Below the pieces are notes generated by a model, which saw nothing but the letters and a program-made list of their open reading frames with translations, was not told where the DNA came from and made no database searches. A stretch of DNA of 64,000 nucleotides from positions 248,001 through 312,000 of the forward strand of contig NZ_JAUFPR010000008.1 of assembly GCF_030409325.1 (NCBI RefSeq). The letters are read 5' to 3'. How positions within the stretch are numbered: position 1 is the first letter of the stretch; the number at the start of each line of letters is the position of its first letter. Positions 1 through 7,958 of this stretch are shown piece after piece. The stretch comes from Mucilaginibacter aquaedulcis (GTDB taxonomy: Bacteria > Bacteroidota > Bacteroidia > Sphingobacteriales > Sphingobacteriaceae). The translations under genes were made by a program, and so were the position numbers.

Positions 1-207
1 GAATATTTAGTTTATTGCAACAAAATATGCGGTGGCGGTCACTATAACATGCAGAAAGTTGTGCGTGTTGTTACCGAGGCTGAATACCAGGCATGGTTAT
101 CAAGACAAAAACCTTATTTAACTGATCAGTTAAGAAAAGAGTTGCATTTTGCGGCGGCAGATCAGCCAAAAACAGGTATACAGAATAGGTTAGCATTAAA
201 TAATTAA
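1..207 (+). CDS. ctaC: Cytochrome c oxidase subunit II, C-terminal fragment
   Basis: The window opens inside this gene; 68 codons and the stop are present. The fragment carries the CuA ligand pattern Cys-x3-Cys-x3-His-x2-Met (YCNKICGGGHYNM, starting at residue 5 of the fragment), which binds the binuclear copper that accepts electrons from cytochrome c on the periplasmic side. The tail after the CuA site is about 50 residues, longer than in minimal subunit II proteins. The gene lies 22 bp ahead of subunit I, so both probably share one transcript. The 5' part, with membrane anchor and start, is outside the window. Confidence 0.93.
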   Translation, partial: EYLVYCNKICGGGHYNMQKVVRVVTEAEYQAWLSRQKPYLTDQLRKELHFAAADQPKTGIQNRLALNN

Positions 208-229
208 TATAAGAATTAAGATAAGCGAT

Positions 230-2119
230 ATGTCAACATTAGCAGTTCACGACCACGGAGTAGCACATCACGACGATCACGGTCACGAACATCATCATAA
301 TCAGTCTTTCCTGTCTAAATATGTATTTAGCATGGATCATAAAATGATTTCCAAGCAATTCCTGATCACAGGGATTACTATGGCTGTCATTGCAATGATA
401 TTATCTATTTTATTCAGGATCCAACTGGCTTATCCTGATAAAACATTCCCTTTGTTAACTACATTGCTTGGTCGTTTTGCTCCTAACGGACGTATCAGTG
501 CCGACTTTTACCTGTCGCTGGTAACCATTCACGGTACCATCATGGTGTTCTTTGTGTTAACAGCCGGCTTGAGCGGTACTTTTGCCAACTTACTGATACC
601 TCTTCAAATAGGTGCACGTGATATGGCTTCGCCGTTCATGAATATGCTATCATACTGGTTTTTCTTTATTGCCAGTGTTATCATGTTATCTTCATTCCTG
701 GTTCAAAAAGGGCCTGCAAGCGGTGGCTGGACAATCTATCCTCCATTATCAGCATTGCCGAAAGCGATGCCGGGTTCTGGTATGGGTATGACGCTGTGGC
801 TTGTTAGTATGGTATTCTTCATCGCGTCATCACTGATCGGTGGTATCAACTATGTGAGTACAGTATTGAATATGCGTACAAAAGGTATGGACCTTTGGAA
901 AATGCCTTTGACTATCTGGGCTTTATTCCTTACCGCTATATTAGGTATGCTTGCGTTCCCGGTGTTAGTTGCGGGTGTTGTATTATTGATATTTGACCGC
1001 AGTTTCGGAACAAGCTTTTACTTATCTGACATCGTATTAAACGGTGTGCAGCAGCCATATGAGGGTGGTAGCCCGATCCTGTTCCAGCACTTATTCTGGT
1101 TCCTTGGTCACCCGGAAGTATATATCGTAATTATGCCGGCTATGGGTATCTCATCTGAGGTTATGTCTGTAAACTCACGTAAACCAATCTTCGGTTATCA
1201 CGCGATGGTTTACTCTCTGATCGGTATTACTGTATTATCATTCATTGTATGGGGTCACCACATGTTTGTAACCGGTATGAACCCGTTCCTGGGTGGTGTG
1301 TTTATGATCACTACGCTGATCATCGCGGTACCATCTGCGGTAAAAACATTTAACTGGCTGGCTACACTATGGCGCGGTAACATCAGGTTTACACCTGCTA
1401 TGTTATTTGCTATAGGCATGGTGTCATTCTTCATCTCTGGTGGTTTAACAGGTATATTCCTGGGTAACGCTACTTTGGATATCAACTTGCATGATACTTA
1501 TTTCGTTGTTGCTCACTTCCACCTGGTAATGGGTTCGGCAGCTATATTTGGTATGCTTGCAGGTGTTTACCACTGGTTCCCTAAGATGTTTGGTAAAATG
1601 ATGGACGAGAAATTAGGCTATCTACACTTCTGGTTAACCTTTATCGGTGCTTACCTCGTGTTTTTCCCAATGCACTTTATGGGTCTTGATGGTGTACCAC
1701 GTCGTTACTACGCATTCACTGAGTTCGTGAGCATGCAACGCTGGTTAACTGTAAATACTTTTGTGACATGGGCAGCTATCATGGCTGCATGTGCGCAGGT
1801 TGCTTTCCTATACAACTTCATTACTTCAATATTTATTGGTAAAAAAGCAACTCAAAACCCTTGGGAGTCAAATACACTGGAGTGGACTACTCCTGTTGAA
1901 CACTTGCATGGTAACTGGCCGGGCGAAATACCAACTGTTTACCGTTGGCCATATGATTACAGCAAGCCAGGTGCCGAAGAGGATTATATACCTCAAACAG
2001 TTCCTTTCTCTCAAACCATGAGTTCAAATCTTCCTACAGATTTTGAAGATAATCCTAAAGGATTAGAGGAGTTGAACAAGTTCCAAAGTACGCTGAAAGC
2101 AAACGAACAAGTAAAATAA
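230..2119 (+). CDS. ctaD: Cytochrome c oxidase subunit I
   Basis: Catalytic subunit of an aa3-type heme-copper oxidase, reducing O2 to water and pumping protons in the inner membrane. The 629-residue protein has about 12 membrane helices and the full ligand set: His101 (TIHGT) and His431 for the low-spin heme, His294 with Tyr298 (GHPEVY) and His343/His344 (GHHMF) for CuB, and His429 for the high-spin heme (DTYFVVAHFH). The HPEVY motif marks an A-type oxidase. The N-terminal 25 residues are unusually His-rich (9 His). It lies between subunit II and the heme A synthase genes, separated from the latter by an inverted repeat. Confidence 0.98.
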   Translation: MSTLAVHDHGVAHHDDHGHEHHHNQSFLSKYVFSMDHKMISKQFLITGITMAVIAMILSILFRIQLAYPDKTFPLLTTLLGRFAPNGRISADFYLSLVTIHGTIMVFFVLTAGLSGTFANLLIPLQIGARDMASPFMNMLSYWFFFIASVIMLSSFLVQKGPASGGWTIYPPLSALPKAMPGSGMGMTLWLVSMVFFIASSLIGGINYVSTVLNMRTKGMDLWKMPLTIWALFLTAILGMLAFPVLVAGVVLLIFDRSFGTSFYLSDIVLNGVQQPYEGGSPILFQHLFWFLGHPEVYIVIMPAMGISSEVMSVNSRKPIFGYHAMVYSLIGITVLSFIVWGHHMFVTGMNPFLGGVFMITTLIIAVPSAVKTFNWLATLWRGNIRFTPAMLFAIGMVSFFISGGLTGIFLGNATLDINLHDTYFVVAHFHLVMGSAAIFGMLAGVYHWFPKMFGKMMDEKLGYLHFWLTFIGAYLVFFPMHFMGLDGVPRRYYAFTEFVSMQRWLTVNTFVTWAAIMAACAQVAFLYNFITSIFIGKKATQNPWESNTLEWTTPVEHLHGNWPGEIPTVYRWPYDYSKPGAEEDYIPQTVPFSQTMSSNLPTDFEDNPKGLEELNKFQSTLKANEQVK

Positions 2120-2129
2120 TTATAAGTGG

Positions 2130-2209
2130 TAACTAGTGAGTGGTGAGTAGTAAGTGGTGAGTTCACGTTAAAACTCATGACTCACTACTCACCACTCGCT
2201 GTTAACTAC
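2130..2209. repeat. Imperfect inverted repeat between ctaD and ctaA
   Basis: Two arms of about 34 bases, each built from repeats of GTGAGTGGTGAG, face each other around a loop of roughly 8 bases (CACGTTAA). The arms match apart from a handful of positions. No T-run follows, so it is not a typical intrinsic terminator; it may act as a processing or stability hairpin between the structural and assembly genes, or be a dispersed intergenic element. The function is inference. Confidence 0.75.
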
Positions 2210-2220
2210 TATCGCCATTC

Positions 2221-3282
2221 ATGAGCATATCCGCATCTAAAAACAGGTTCCAAAAGATCAATCTCATAACAATCATTCTGCTTTTTGTTCTGATATTAGC
2301 TGGTGGTGTTGTGCGTAGCTCTGGTTCCGGAATGGGATGTCCTGATTGGCCAAAATGCTTTGGAAGATATATTCCACCTACAAGCAACGCTGATTTGCCT
2401 AAGGATTATAAACAGAAATACGTTGACAAACGCTTAGCCAAAAACGAACGCTTTGCCAAAACATTGGATGTATTTGGCTACAGTGATTTGGCAAAACGTA
2501 TCCGCGAAGACAAATCGATCCTGTTACCTGAAGAATTTAACGCCGGCAAAACCTGGACGGAATATGTGAACAGGCTTATTGGTGCTATATCCGGCTTATT
2601 TTTACTGCTATCGGCCATATATTCATTCAGTTATTGGAACGCAAATAAAGGCATCGCTCTTTTAAGCATATTCAATGTTATACTGGTTGGTTTTCAGGCC
2701 TGGCTGGGTTCAATAGTAGTATCTACAAACCTTGTGGCGTGGATAGTTACTGTGCATATGCTATTGGCTCTGGCTATACTTGCAATTGTTATCTATACGT
2801 ATCATAAAGCAAGAGTAATAGATAATCCGGCATTAAAAACAAGTACGCTTGTATTCATTATTACAGTTGTGGCTTTGCTGTTAAGCATCCTGCAAATTGC
2901 GTTTGGAACCGAGGTGCGTGAAAAAATTGATGCTGTAGCAACTCAGTTTCAGGGTGGCTATCGTAATAGTTGGGTAAATAATGCGGGCGAAATATTTTCG
3001 CATCACCGTGATATGGCCATATTGGTATTGGTAATTAACGTAATGTTGTATGCACTTATACGCAAACAATTTAGCAGGCATTCTATACATCAGCAGTTAA
3101 TGAGTTTTACATTTCTTATAATCATGCTGCAGATAGTTACCGGCATTTTATTATCATATTGGTCGTTGCCGCCATTTGCACAGGCAACACATATTGTTTT
3201 GGCAAGCCTGATATTTGGGGCGCAATTTTATTTGCTTTTGAATTTACACAGGTCGGTTAATGTTAGGGGGCTAAGCAAATGA
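2221..3282 (+). CDS. ctaA: Heme A synthase (COX15/CtaA family)
   Basis: Converts heme O to heme A for the oxidase encoded upstream. The 353-residue protein has about eight membrane helices in two four-helix halves. Candidate heme-ligand His residues are His179 (TVHML), His261/His262 (SHHRD) and His324 (ATHIV). At the first-half position usually written E-x-x-x-H-R, the sequence is E114-Y-V-N117-R, so that His is Asn here. A hydrophilic segment of about 70 residues (roughly 40-110) separates helices 1 and 2. The stop overlaps the ctaB start in an ATGA arrangement, implying translational coupling. Confidence 0.93.
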   Translation: MSISASKNRFQKINLITIILLFVLILAGGVVRSSGSGMGCPDWPKCFGRYIPPTSNADLPKDYKQKYVDKRLAKNERFAKTLDVFGYSDLAKRIREDKSILLPEEFNAGKTWTEYVNRLIGAISGLFLLLSAIYSFSYWNANKGIALLSIFNVILVGFQAWLGSIVVSTNLVAWIVTVHMLLALAILAIVIYTYHKARVIDNPALKTSTLVFIITVVALLLSILQIAFGTEVREKIDAVATQFQGGYRNSWVNNAGEIFSHHRDMAILVLVINVMLYALIRKQFSRHSIHQQLMSFTFLIIMLQIVTGILLSYWSLPPFAQATHIVLASLIFGAQFYLLLNLHRSVNVRGLSK

Positions 3283-4160
3283 ATTGGAAAGATTTCTCAA
3301 AACTGATTAAAACAAGGCTAACCTTTTTAGTGGTTTTTTCGGCATCTATATCATTTTTGATTGGGAGCATGGCTAACAATCACGAAAATTGGATGAGCGG
3401 AATAAATTGGATAAACTGGGTAAAATTAATTGTAGGTGGTTTCCTGGTAACAGCAGCAGCTAACAGTTTTAATGAGATCATTGAAAAGGATCTGGATAAA
3501 CTGATGAAGCGTACGATGGATCGTCCAATCCCTTCAGGTAAAATGAATACTGGGCAGGCCCTGGTTTTAGGTTTGGGTATGGGAATGGCCGGCACCTATT
3601 TGTTAGGTAGCCTTAACTTATTGACTGGCTTGTTATCAGTGTTCTCTATTTTACTTTACGCTTTTGCGTATACACCTTTAAAGCGTAAATCGCCGATAGC
3701 TGTATTTGTAGGAGCTATACCTGGAGCATTACCACCACTTATTGGTTACGTAGCAGCCCAGCAGCATGGCCGTATTGATGAAATAGCCCTGATATTATTT
3801 GCGATACAATTTGTATGGCAGTTCCCTCATTTCTGGGCTATTGCCTGGGTTTTAGACGATGATTATAAGCTGGCGGGTTTTAGACTGTTGCCTACAGGTA
3901 GCCGTAATTTAGGAAGTGCTGTAATTACCTTTATCTTTACATTAATTTTACTGCCAGTAAGTTTATTACCAACTATTTACCATCATGGTGGTTATTACGT
4001 TGGCGGGGTATCCTTAGTATGCAGTTTAATATTCTTATACCAGGCCTTTGGCTTGTTACGCACCAGGGAAATTGAGGCGGCCAGAAAATTGATGTTTGGC
4101 TCGTTTATGTATTTGCCCGTAGTTCAATTAATGTTTTTATTTGATTTTATAGGAAAGTGA
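3279..4160 (+). CDS. ctaB: Protoheme IX farnesyltransferase (heme O synthase)
   Basis: UbiA-family prenyltransferase that adds a farnesyl group to heme B, making heme O, the substrate of CtaA. The 293-residue protein is hydrophobic with about eight or nine helices. The first Asp-rich motif reads N65-E-I-I-E-K-D71-L-D73 followed by KRTMDRP, and the second conserved stretch is YTPLKRKSP. The start overlaps the ctaA stop by 4 bases, and the next gene starts one base after its stop, so ctaA-ctaB-ctaE is tightly packed. Confidence 0.95.
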   Translation: MNWKDFSKLIKTRLTFLVVFSASISFLIGSMANNHENWMSGINWINWVKLIVGGFLVTAAANSFNEIIEKDLDKLMKRTMDRPIPSGKMNTGQALVLGLGMGMAGTYLLGSLNLLTGLLSVFSILLYAFAYTPLKRKSPIAVFVGAIPGALPPLIGYVAAQQHGRIDEIALILFAIQFVWQFPHFWAIAWVLDDDYKLAGFRLLPTGSRNLGSAVITFIFTLILLPVSLLPTIYHHGGYYVGGVSLVCSLIFLYQAFGLLRTREIEAARKLMFGSFMYLPVVQLMFLFDFIGK

Positions 4161-4161
4161 A

Positions 4162-4746
4162 ATGATGGCTCAGGTTCAGAAAAATAACGACAGGCTTGAT
4201 CTGGCTCCAAAAAAGTTTAACATGTGGTTATTTATATTCACATCGTTTATGTTTTTTGCAGCTATAAGCAGTGGTTTTATAGTTTACAGCGGTAGCAAGG
4301 GGCACGGCCTTAACGTAATTATGCCCGATGCTTTTAAATACAGTACCATTACTATTATTTTAAGTAGTGTGACTTTGTTTTTGGCTCAAAAGGCAGCAAA
4401 GGGATTGCAATTTGGTAAACAGCGTATGTTTTTATGGCTTACGTTTTTATTGGGCGTAGCCTTTTTTGTAATTCAGATATATGCCTGGTATGTATTGGCA
4501 TATAAGATGGGCGTGCATCTTACAGACCCTAACGCGTCGCGTTCTTTTGTTTATATTTTTACCGGCATGCATTTATTACACATAATTGCAGCCATATTAT
4601 TACTATTAAATACCCTTTGGGGGACATACAAAAATATTCCGCAGGTAAGGAACCTGTTTAAAATGGAAATGACATCTATTTTTTGGCATTTTCTCGGAAT
4701 TATATGGATTTATCTGTATGTTTTTTTACTTTTGAATCAAAATTAA
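4162..4746 (+). CDS. ctaE: Heme-copper oxidase subunit III family protein, short form
   Basis: A 194-residue membrane protein with five predicted helices, the first of two subunit III-like genes in tandem. The conserved helical pattern includes FTGMHLLHI (about residues 130-138) and the C-terminal FWHFLGIIWIYLY, matching the W-H-F-x-x-x-x-W signature of subunit III. It lacks the two N-terminal helices of seven-helix forms. The gene starts with two ATG codons in a row one base after ctaB. It probably packs beside subunit I. Having two divergent subunit III copies next to each other is common in this phylum, from general knowledge. Confidence 0.9.
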   Translation: MMAQVQKNNDRLDLAPKKFNMWLFIFTSFMFFAAISSGFIVYSGSKGHGLNVIMPDAFKYSTITIILSSVTLFLAQKAAKGLQFGKQRMFLWLTFLLGVAFFVIQIYAWYVLAYKMGVHLTDPNASRSFVYIFTGMHLLHIIAAILLLLNTLWGTYKNIPQVRNLFKMEMTSIFWHFLGIIWIYLYVFLLLNQN

Positions 4747-4767
4747 TACACCCATATTTAAGTACAA

Positions 4768-5496
4768 ATGAGTACAGCAACAGCAGTATCAGAAATAGAC
4801 GAGGTTAAATCAACCTCATGGTCTGGAGGGAGATCGCCCTTCAATGTTGAATACGGAAAAGTAATGATGTGGTTTTTCCTCCTTGGGGATGCTTTCACCT
4901 TTTCATCGTTATTAATTTCTTATGGTTCATTACGTTTTAGCGCAAGTGTGTGGCCGGCGGCAGATAAGGTTTTCCAATCGGTACCTGGTTTAGTTGATAG
5001 CGGTGCCCCACTGGTATTTGTGGGTATAATGACCTTTATCCTGATCCTAAGTTCGGTTACTATGGTATTGGCTGTTGAGGCAGGCCACCGTAATTCTAAG
5101 AAAGAAGTTATTGGCTGGATGATAGCTACAGTTATAGGTGGTTTAATGTTCCTGGGTTGCCAGGCTTTAGAGTGGAGCCACTTACATCACGAAGGTTTTT
5201 GGTGGGGTAGTACTCCTGCCTTAGAGGAGTTAGGAAAGTTCTTTAACGAGGGTGGCACAGAAGCTGCAAGGCATATGACTGCTCAGGAATTTGCAAACTT
5301 ATTCTTTACCATAACAGGTTTTCACGGGTTTCACGTATTTACAGGTGTTTTAATCAACATAATTATTACCGTTAACGTATTGTTAGGTACTTACGAAAAA
5401 CGAGGTAGCTACTTAATGATCGAAAAAGTAGGTCTTTACTGGCACTTTGTAGACCTTGTATGGGTATTTGTATTTACATTCTTTTATTTAGTATAA
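4768..5496 (+). CDS. ctaE: Cytochrome c oxidase subunit III
   Basis: A 242-residue membrane protein with about five or six helices and the subunit III signatures TGFHGFHVFTGV (about residues 190-201) and WHFVDLVWVFVF near the C-terminus. It belongs to the structural core of the oxidase and supports sustained proton pumping. A hydrophilic segment around residues 140-175 (WSHLHHEGFWWG and an acidic helix) sits between helices. It lies 21 bp downstream of the shorter subunit III and 13 bp upstream of subunit IV. The pair may be an ancient split or duplication. Confidence 0.95.
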   Translation: MSTATAVSEIDEVKSTSWSGGRSPFNVEYGKVMMWFFLLGDAFTFSSLLISYGSLRFSASVWPAADKVFQSVPGLVDSGAPLVFVGIMTFILILSSVTMVLAVEAGHRNSKKEVIGWMIATVIGGLMFLGCQALEWSHLHHEGFWWGSTPALEELGKFFNEGGTEAARHMTAQEFANLFFTITGFHGFHVFTGVLINIIITVNVLLGTYEKRGSYLMIEKVGLYWHFVDLVWVFVFTFFYLV

Positions 5497-5509
5497 AAAC
5501 ATTATATAT

Positions 5510-5854
5510 ATGTCAACAGAATCACACGAAGTTCACCACGAAGGTGGCGAGCATGAGTCAATGAGCAAGGGAAGAATAATTAAAGTAGCTCTTATCTTGT
5601 CGGCTATTACAGCTGTAGAGTTTATTATAGCACTTTTATTAGTACCTCACGGTTATTTGGATATCAAGTATGCAAACCCTGTATATATTGTTTTAACTCT
5701 ATTTAAAGCATTTTATATAGTTGCTTACTTCATGCACTTAAAGTTCGAAAAACTTGGTTTAGCATTGTCTATTATAGTTCCGATATTGTTCATCATCGGT
5801 TTAATCCTGGTACTTACTAACGAAAGCCACCACTGGATTGATCTGCGGAGATAA
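5510..5854 (+). CDS. ctaF: Cytochrome c oxidase subunit IV family protein
   Basis: A 114-residue protein with a His/Glu-rich N-terminus (about 25 residues) and three membrane helices, as expected for prokaryotic subunit IV. The central helix holds the YIVAYFMHLKFE stretch seen in the family. It probably stabilises the oxidase complex. It ends 2 bases before the sco gene, supporting co-transcription with the rest of the cluster. Confidence 0.9.
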   Translation: MSTESHEVHHEGGEHESMSKGRIIKVALILSAITAVEFIIALLLVPHGYLDIKYANPVYIVLTLFKAFYIVAYFMHLKFEKLGLALSIIVPILFIIGLILVLTNESHHWIDLRR

Positions 5855-5856
5855 TA

Positions 5857-6552
5857 ATGGCCACTATAGGGAAAAAAATTATAATCCTGGTACTCATATT
5901 AGCAGTGCCAGGATTTTTATATTATCTACTAACCGCAAAGGGTAAAAACAGGTATAAACCATTGGCTATTTACGGGCCTAAAGCGGTTGCTAAAACCGGC
6001 CATAAATTTCATGGCAAGTATATTCCGGATACCATTTATCATCAACTACCAGCTTTTAAGTTAACTGACCAGTATGGTAAGTCGGCATCTGAAGATAGCT
6101 TTAAGGGTAAAATATTTGTAACAGGCTTTTTTTATACCCATTGCCCGGCTGTTTGTTCTACCATTAACCGTAACATGGGTTATCTGGTTGATACTTACCG
6201 TAAAAACAAGATGGTTTATTTTGCCTCCATAACTGTTGACCCTGACAGGGATTCGGCCACTGTTTTAAAGCAATATGCCGAAAGTCTGAAACCGGCATCA
6301 AACCGCTGGCTGTTTTTAACCGGTGATACTTCATCAATTTACAGCCTGGCCCGTAAAGGGTTTTTGGTTGATGCGCTGAAGGCCGGTGATGACGATTTTA
6401 TTTACAGCGATAAGCTTATCCTTATTGATCAGGAAAGGCGTATCAGGGGTTACTATTCGGGTGCCAATACCAACGACATCAACCGCCTTACAGACGAAAT
6501 TAAAGTATTGATTGCCGAAGAACTGCGAAAAGTTGATAAGGCGCTTTATTAG
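5857..6552 (+). CDS. SCO1/SenC family copper chaperone-like protein
   Basis: Sco proteins deliver copper to, or reduce, the CuA site of subunit II. The 231-residue protein has an N-terminal membrane anchor (about residues 5-24) and a thioredoxin-like periplasmic domain. The CxxxC motif is intact (Cys96-P-A-V-Cys100). The third metal ligand of the family, a His in an F-x-H-S context about 80-90 residues later, reads F-I-Tyr183-S-D-K, with a TAC codon in place of CAC. Copper binding may therefore be weakened, or the protein may act mainly as a thiol reductase. The oxidase-cluster position supports an assembly role. Confidence 0.9.
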   Translation: MATIGKKIIILVLILAVPGFLYYLLTAKGKNRYKPLAIYGPKAVAKTGHKFHGKYIPDTIYHQLPAFKLTDQYGKSASEDSFKGKIFVTGFFYTHCPAVCSTINRNMGYLVDTYRKNKMVYFASITVDPDRDSATVLKQYAESLKPASNRWLFLTGDTSSIYSLARKGFLVDALKAGDDDFIYSDKLILIDQERRIRGYYSGANTNDINRLTDEIKVLIAEELRKVDKALY

Positions 6553-6635
6553 ATAAAAGAACAAAAATTAAGGACAAAAGACCGCAGCTTATAACAAGTC
6601 ATTTATCTTTTGTTATTATTCCATACTCCAACAAA

Positions 6636-7211
6636 ATGACTGATAAATTTATAATCCGCTTTGTTGCGGGAGTTACCATATTTGTGATTGCCGTGGTGGT
6701 GGTGCTTAACCGCCATTTGATCCCGGGGCCTGCAATTGCGCCATCATTTACACCTTATTTGCCCATGCTTAATGCTTTTTTGAATGGCACATGTACGGTA
6801 TTGCTACTGGCTTCTCTTTACTTTATTAAGCAGGGTAATATTAAGGTGCACAAAAGACTTAATATCATTACCTTTTGCTTATCATCATTATTCCTGGTAT
6901 CATACATTTTGTTTCATTACCTGATGCGCAATGATACCCTATATGGTGATTCAAATTTCGACGGTGTACTTTCGCCTGAAGAGCGTGCCGCCGCCGGTGG
7001 TATGCGCACATTGTACCTGGGTATTCTGGTGCCTCACATTATATTGGCAGCCGGTGTTTTACCATTAATTTTGCTGAGTTTTTACCGCGGTTTACAAATG
7101 CAGGTAGCCAAACATAAGAAACTGGTAAGATGGACGTTTCCATTATGGTTGTATGTTACTGTTACCGGTGTTATTGTGTATTTGATGATAAAACCATACT
7201 ACCATTTTTAA
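6636..7211 (+). CDS. DUF420 (CtaM/YozB-like) oxidase assembly membrane protein
   Basis: A 191-residue protein with five predicted membrane helices. DUF420 proteins include Bacillus CtaM, required for cytochrome oxidase activity, and this one follows sco in the oxidase cluster. Between helices 3 and 4 it carries a hydrophilic loop whose residues 105-116 (DSNFDGVLSPEE) match the 12-residue EF-hand calcium-loop pattern at every key position. Its start lies 83 bp after sco, the largest gap in the cluster, so it may also have its own promoter. The function is inferred from family and context. Confidence 0.85.
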   Translation: MTDKFIIRFVAGVTIFVIAVVVVLNRHLIPGPAIAPSFTPYLPMLNAFLNGTCTVLLLASLYFIKQGNIKVHKRLNIITFCLSSLFLVSYILFHYLMRNDTLYGDSNFDGVLSPEERAAAGGMRTLYLGILVPHIILAAGVLPLILLSFYRGLQMQVAKHKKLVRWTFPLWLYVTVTGVIVYLMIKPYYHF

Positions 7212-7223
7212 ACAATTATTAGT

Positions 7224-7231
7224 TAAATTTG
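7224..7231 (+). promoter_or_regulatory. Candidate -7 element ahead of the small Cys protein
   Basis: TAAATTTG matches the Bacteroidota -7 consensus TAnnTTTG and lies 5 bases before the ATG at 7237. No clear -33 TTG is visible at the usual distance. If used, the transcript would be nearly leaderless. Confidence 0.35.
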
Positions 7232-7236
7232 CCAAT

Positions 7237-7515
7237 ATGAAAACGGGTTTTAAAATTTTATTATTTGTAGCAGCTCTGAGTCTTTTGATTGGCAGCAGGC
7301 AGCCTGTACAGGCTCAATGTGCCCAATGCGCCGCCACGGTTGAAACCAATACACAAAGCGGTGGCAATGCAGCCAAAGGCTTAAATAATGGTATATTATT
7401 TCTGTTAGGTGCACCTTACCTTGCTGCCGGGATATTAGGTTACATATGGTATAAGAAATACCGCCGTAAAAACATTGATATCAGCATGCGTAAAGAAAAA
7501 CTGCATCTGAATTAA
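7237..7515 (+). CDS. Small Cys-containing membrane protein of unknown function
   Basis: A 92-residue protein with a cleavable-looking signal peptide (cut expected after VQA, about residue 26). A short periplasmic stretch with a CAQCAA motif follows, then one membrane helix (about residues 52-72) and a strongly basic cytoplasmic tail (KKYRRKN). I do not assign a function. The Cys pair next to Sco and DUF420 genes makes a redox or metal role in oxidase assembly possible, but that is only context. It lies 25 bp after the DUF420 gene. Confidence 0.8.
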   Translation: MKTGFKILLFVAALSLLIGSRQPVQAQCAQCAATVETNTQSGGNAAKGLNNGILFLLGAPYLAAGILGYIWYKKYRRKNIDISMRKEKLHLN

Positions 7516-7553
7516 TAATTCTTATTCTCCTTAAAGAGAGCGCTCTCCTAATA

Positions 7554-7958
7554 ATGTCCCAAACGTCAAAATCGTGGGCTATGCTGCACTGTAAATGCCC
7601 GCGCTGCCGCAAGGGCGATATGTTTCAGGGTACGCCTTACAGCTTCTCGAATAAAATTAATTTGAACTGCCCCCGCTGCAATTTGTATTTTGAAATTGAG
7701 CCGGGGTATTTTTATGCAGCCATGTATGTAAGTTATGCCTTAAATGTTGGCGAAGCCTTGATTTTGGCCTGGCTTACTTTTCTGGTTACGCACAATTCCG
7801 ATTCGCCATGGTTGTATCTTAGTGTCATAATTTTAGGCTGTTTTGCATTGGCGCCTATAAATTTCAGATATTCGCGGGTGCTATTGTTATATTGGTTATC
7901 ACCAAAAATACACTACCAATCATATTTAGATACCGATGATACACCAGGAAAGTCTTGA
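7554..7958 (+). CDS. DUF983 family protein
   Basis: A 134-residue protein with an N-terminal zinc-ribbon-like part (CKCPRC near residues 14-19 and CPRC near residues 39-42) followed by two membrane helices. DUF983 proteins are often encoded near cytochrome oxidase genes; their activity is not known to me. The 3' end overlaps the start of the DUF2461 gene by 23 bases in another frame, which suggests coupled translation. Confidence 0.88.
   Translation: MSQTSKSWAMLHCKCPRCRKGDMFQGTPYSFSNKINLNCPRCNLYFEIEPGYFYAAMYVSYALNVGEALILAWLTFLVTHNSDSPWLYLSVIILGCFALAPINFRYSRVLLLYWLSPKIHYQSYLDTDDTPGKS

Noticed and set aside
2130..2209. CRISPR or transposon end
   Set aside because: Only one pair of opposed arms, no regularly spaced spacers, no transposase and no target-site duplication visible.
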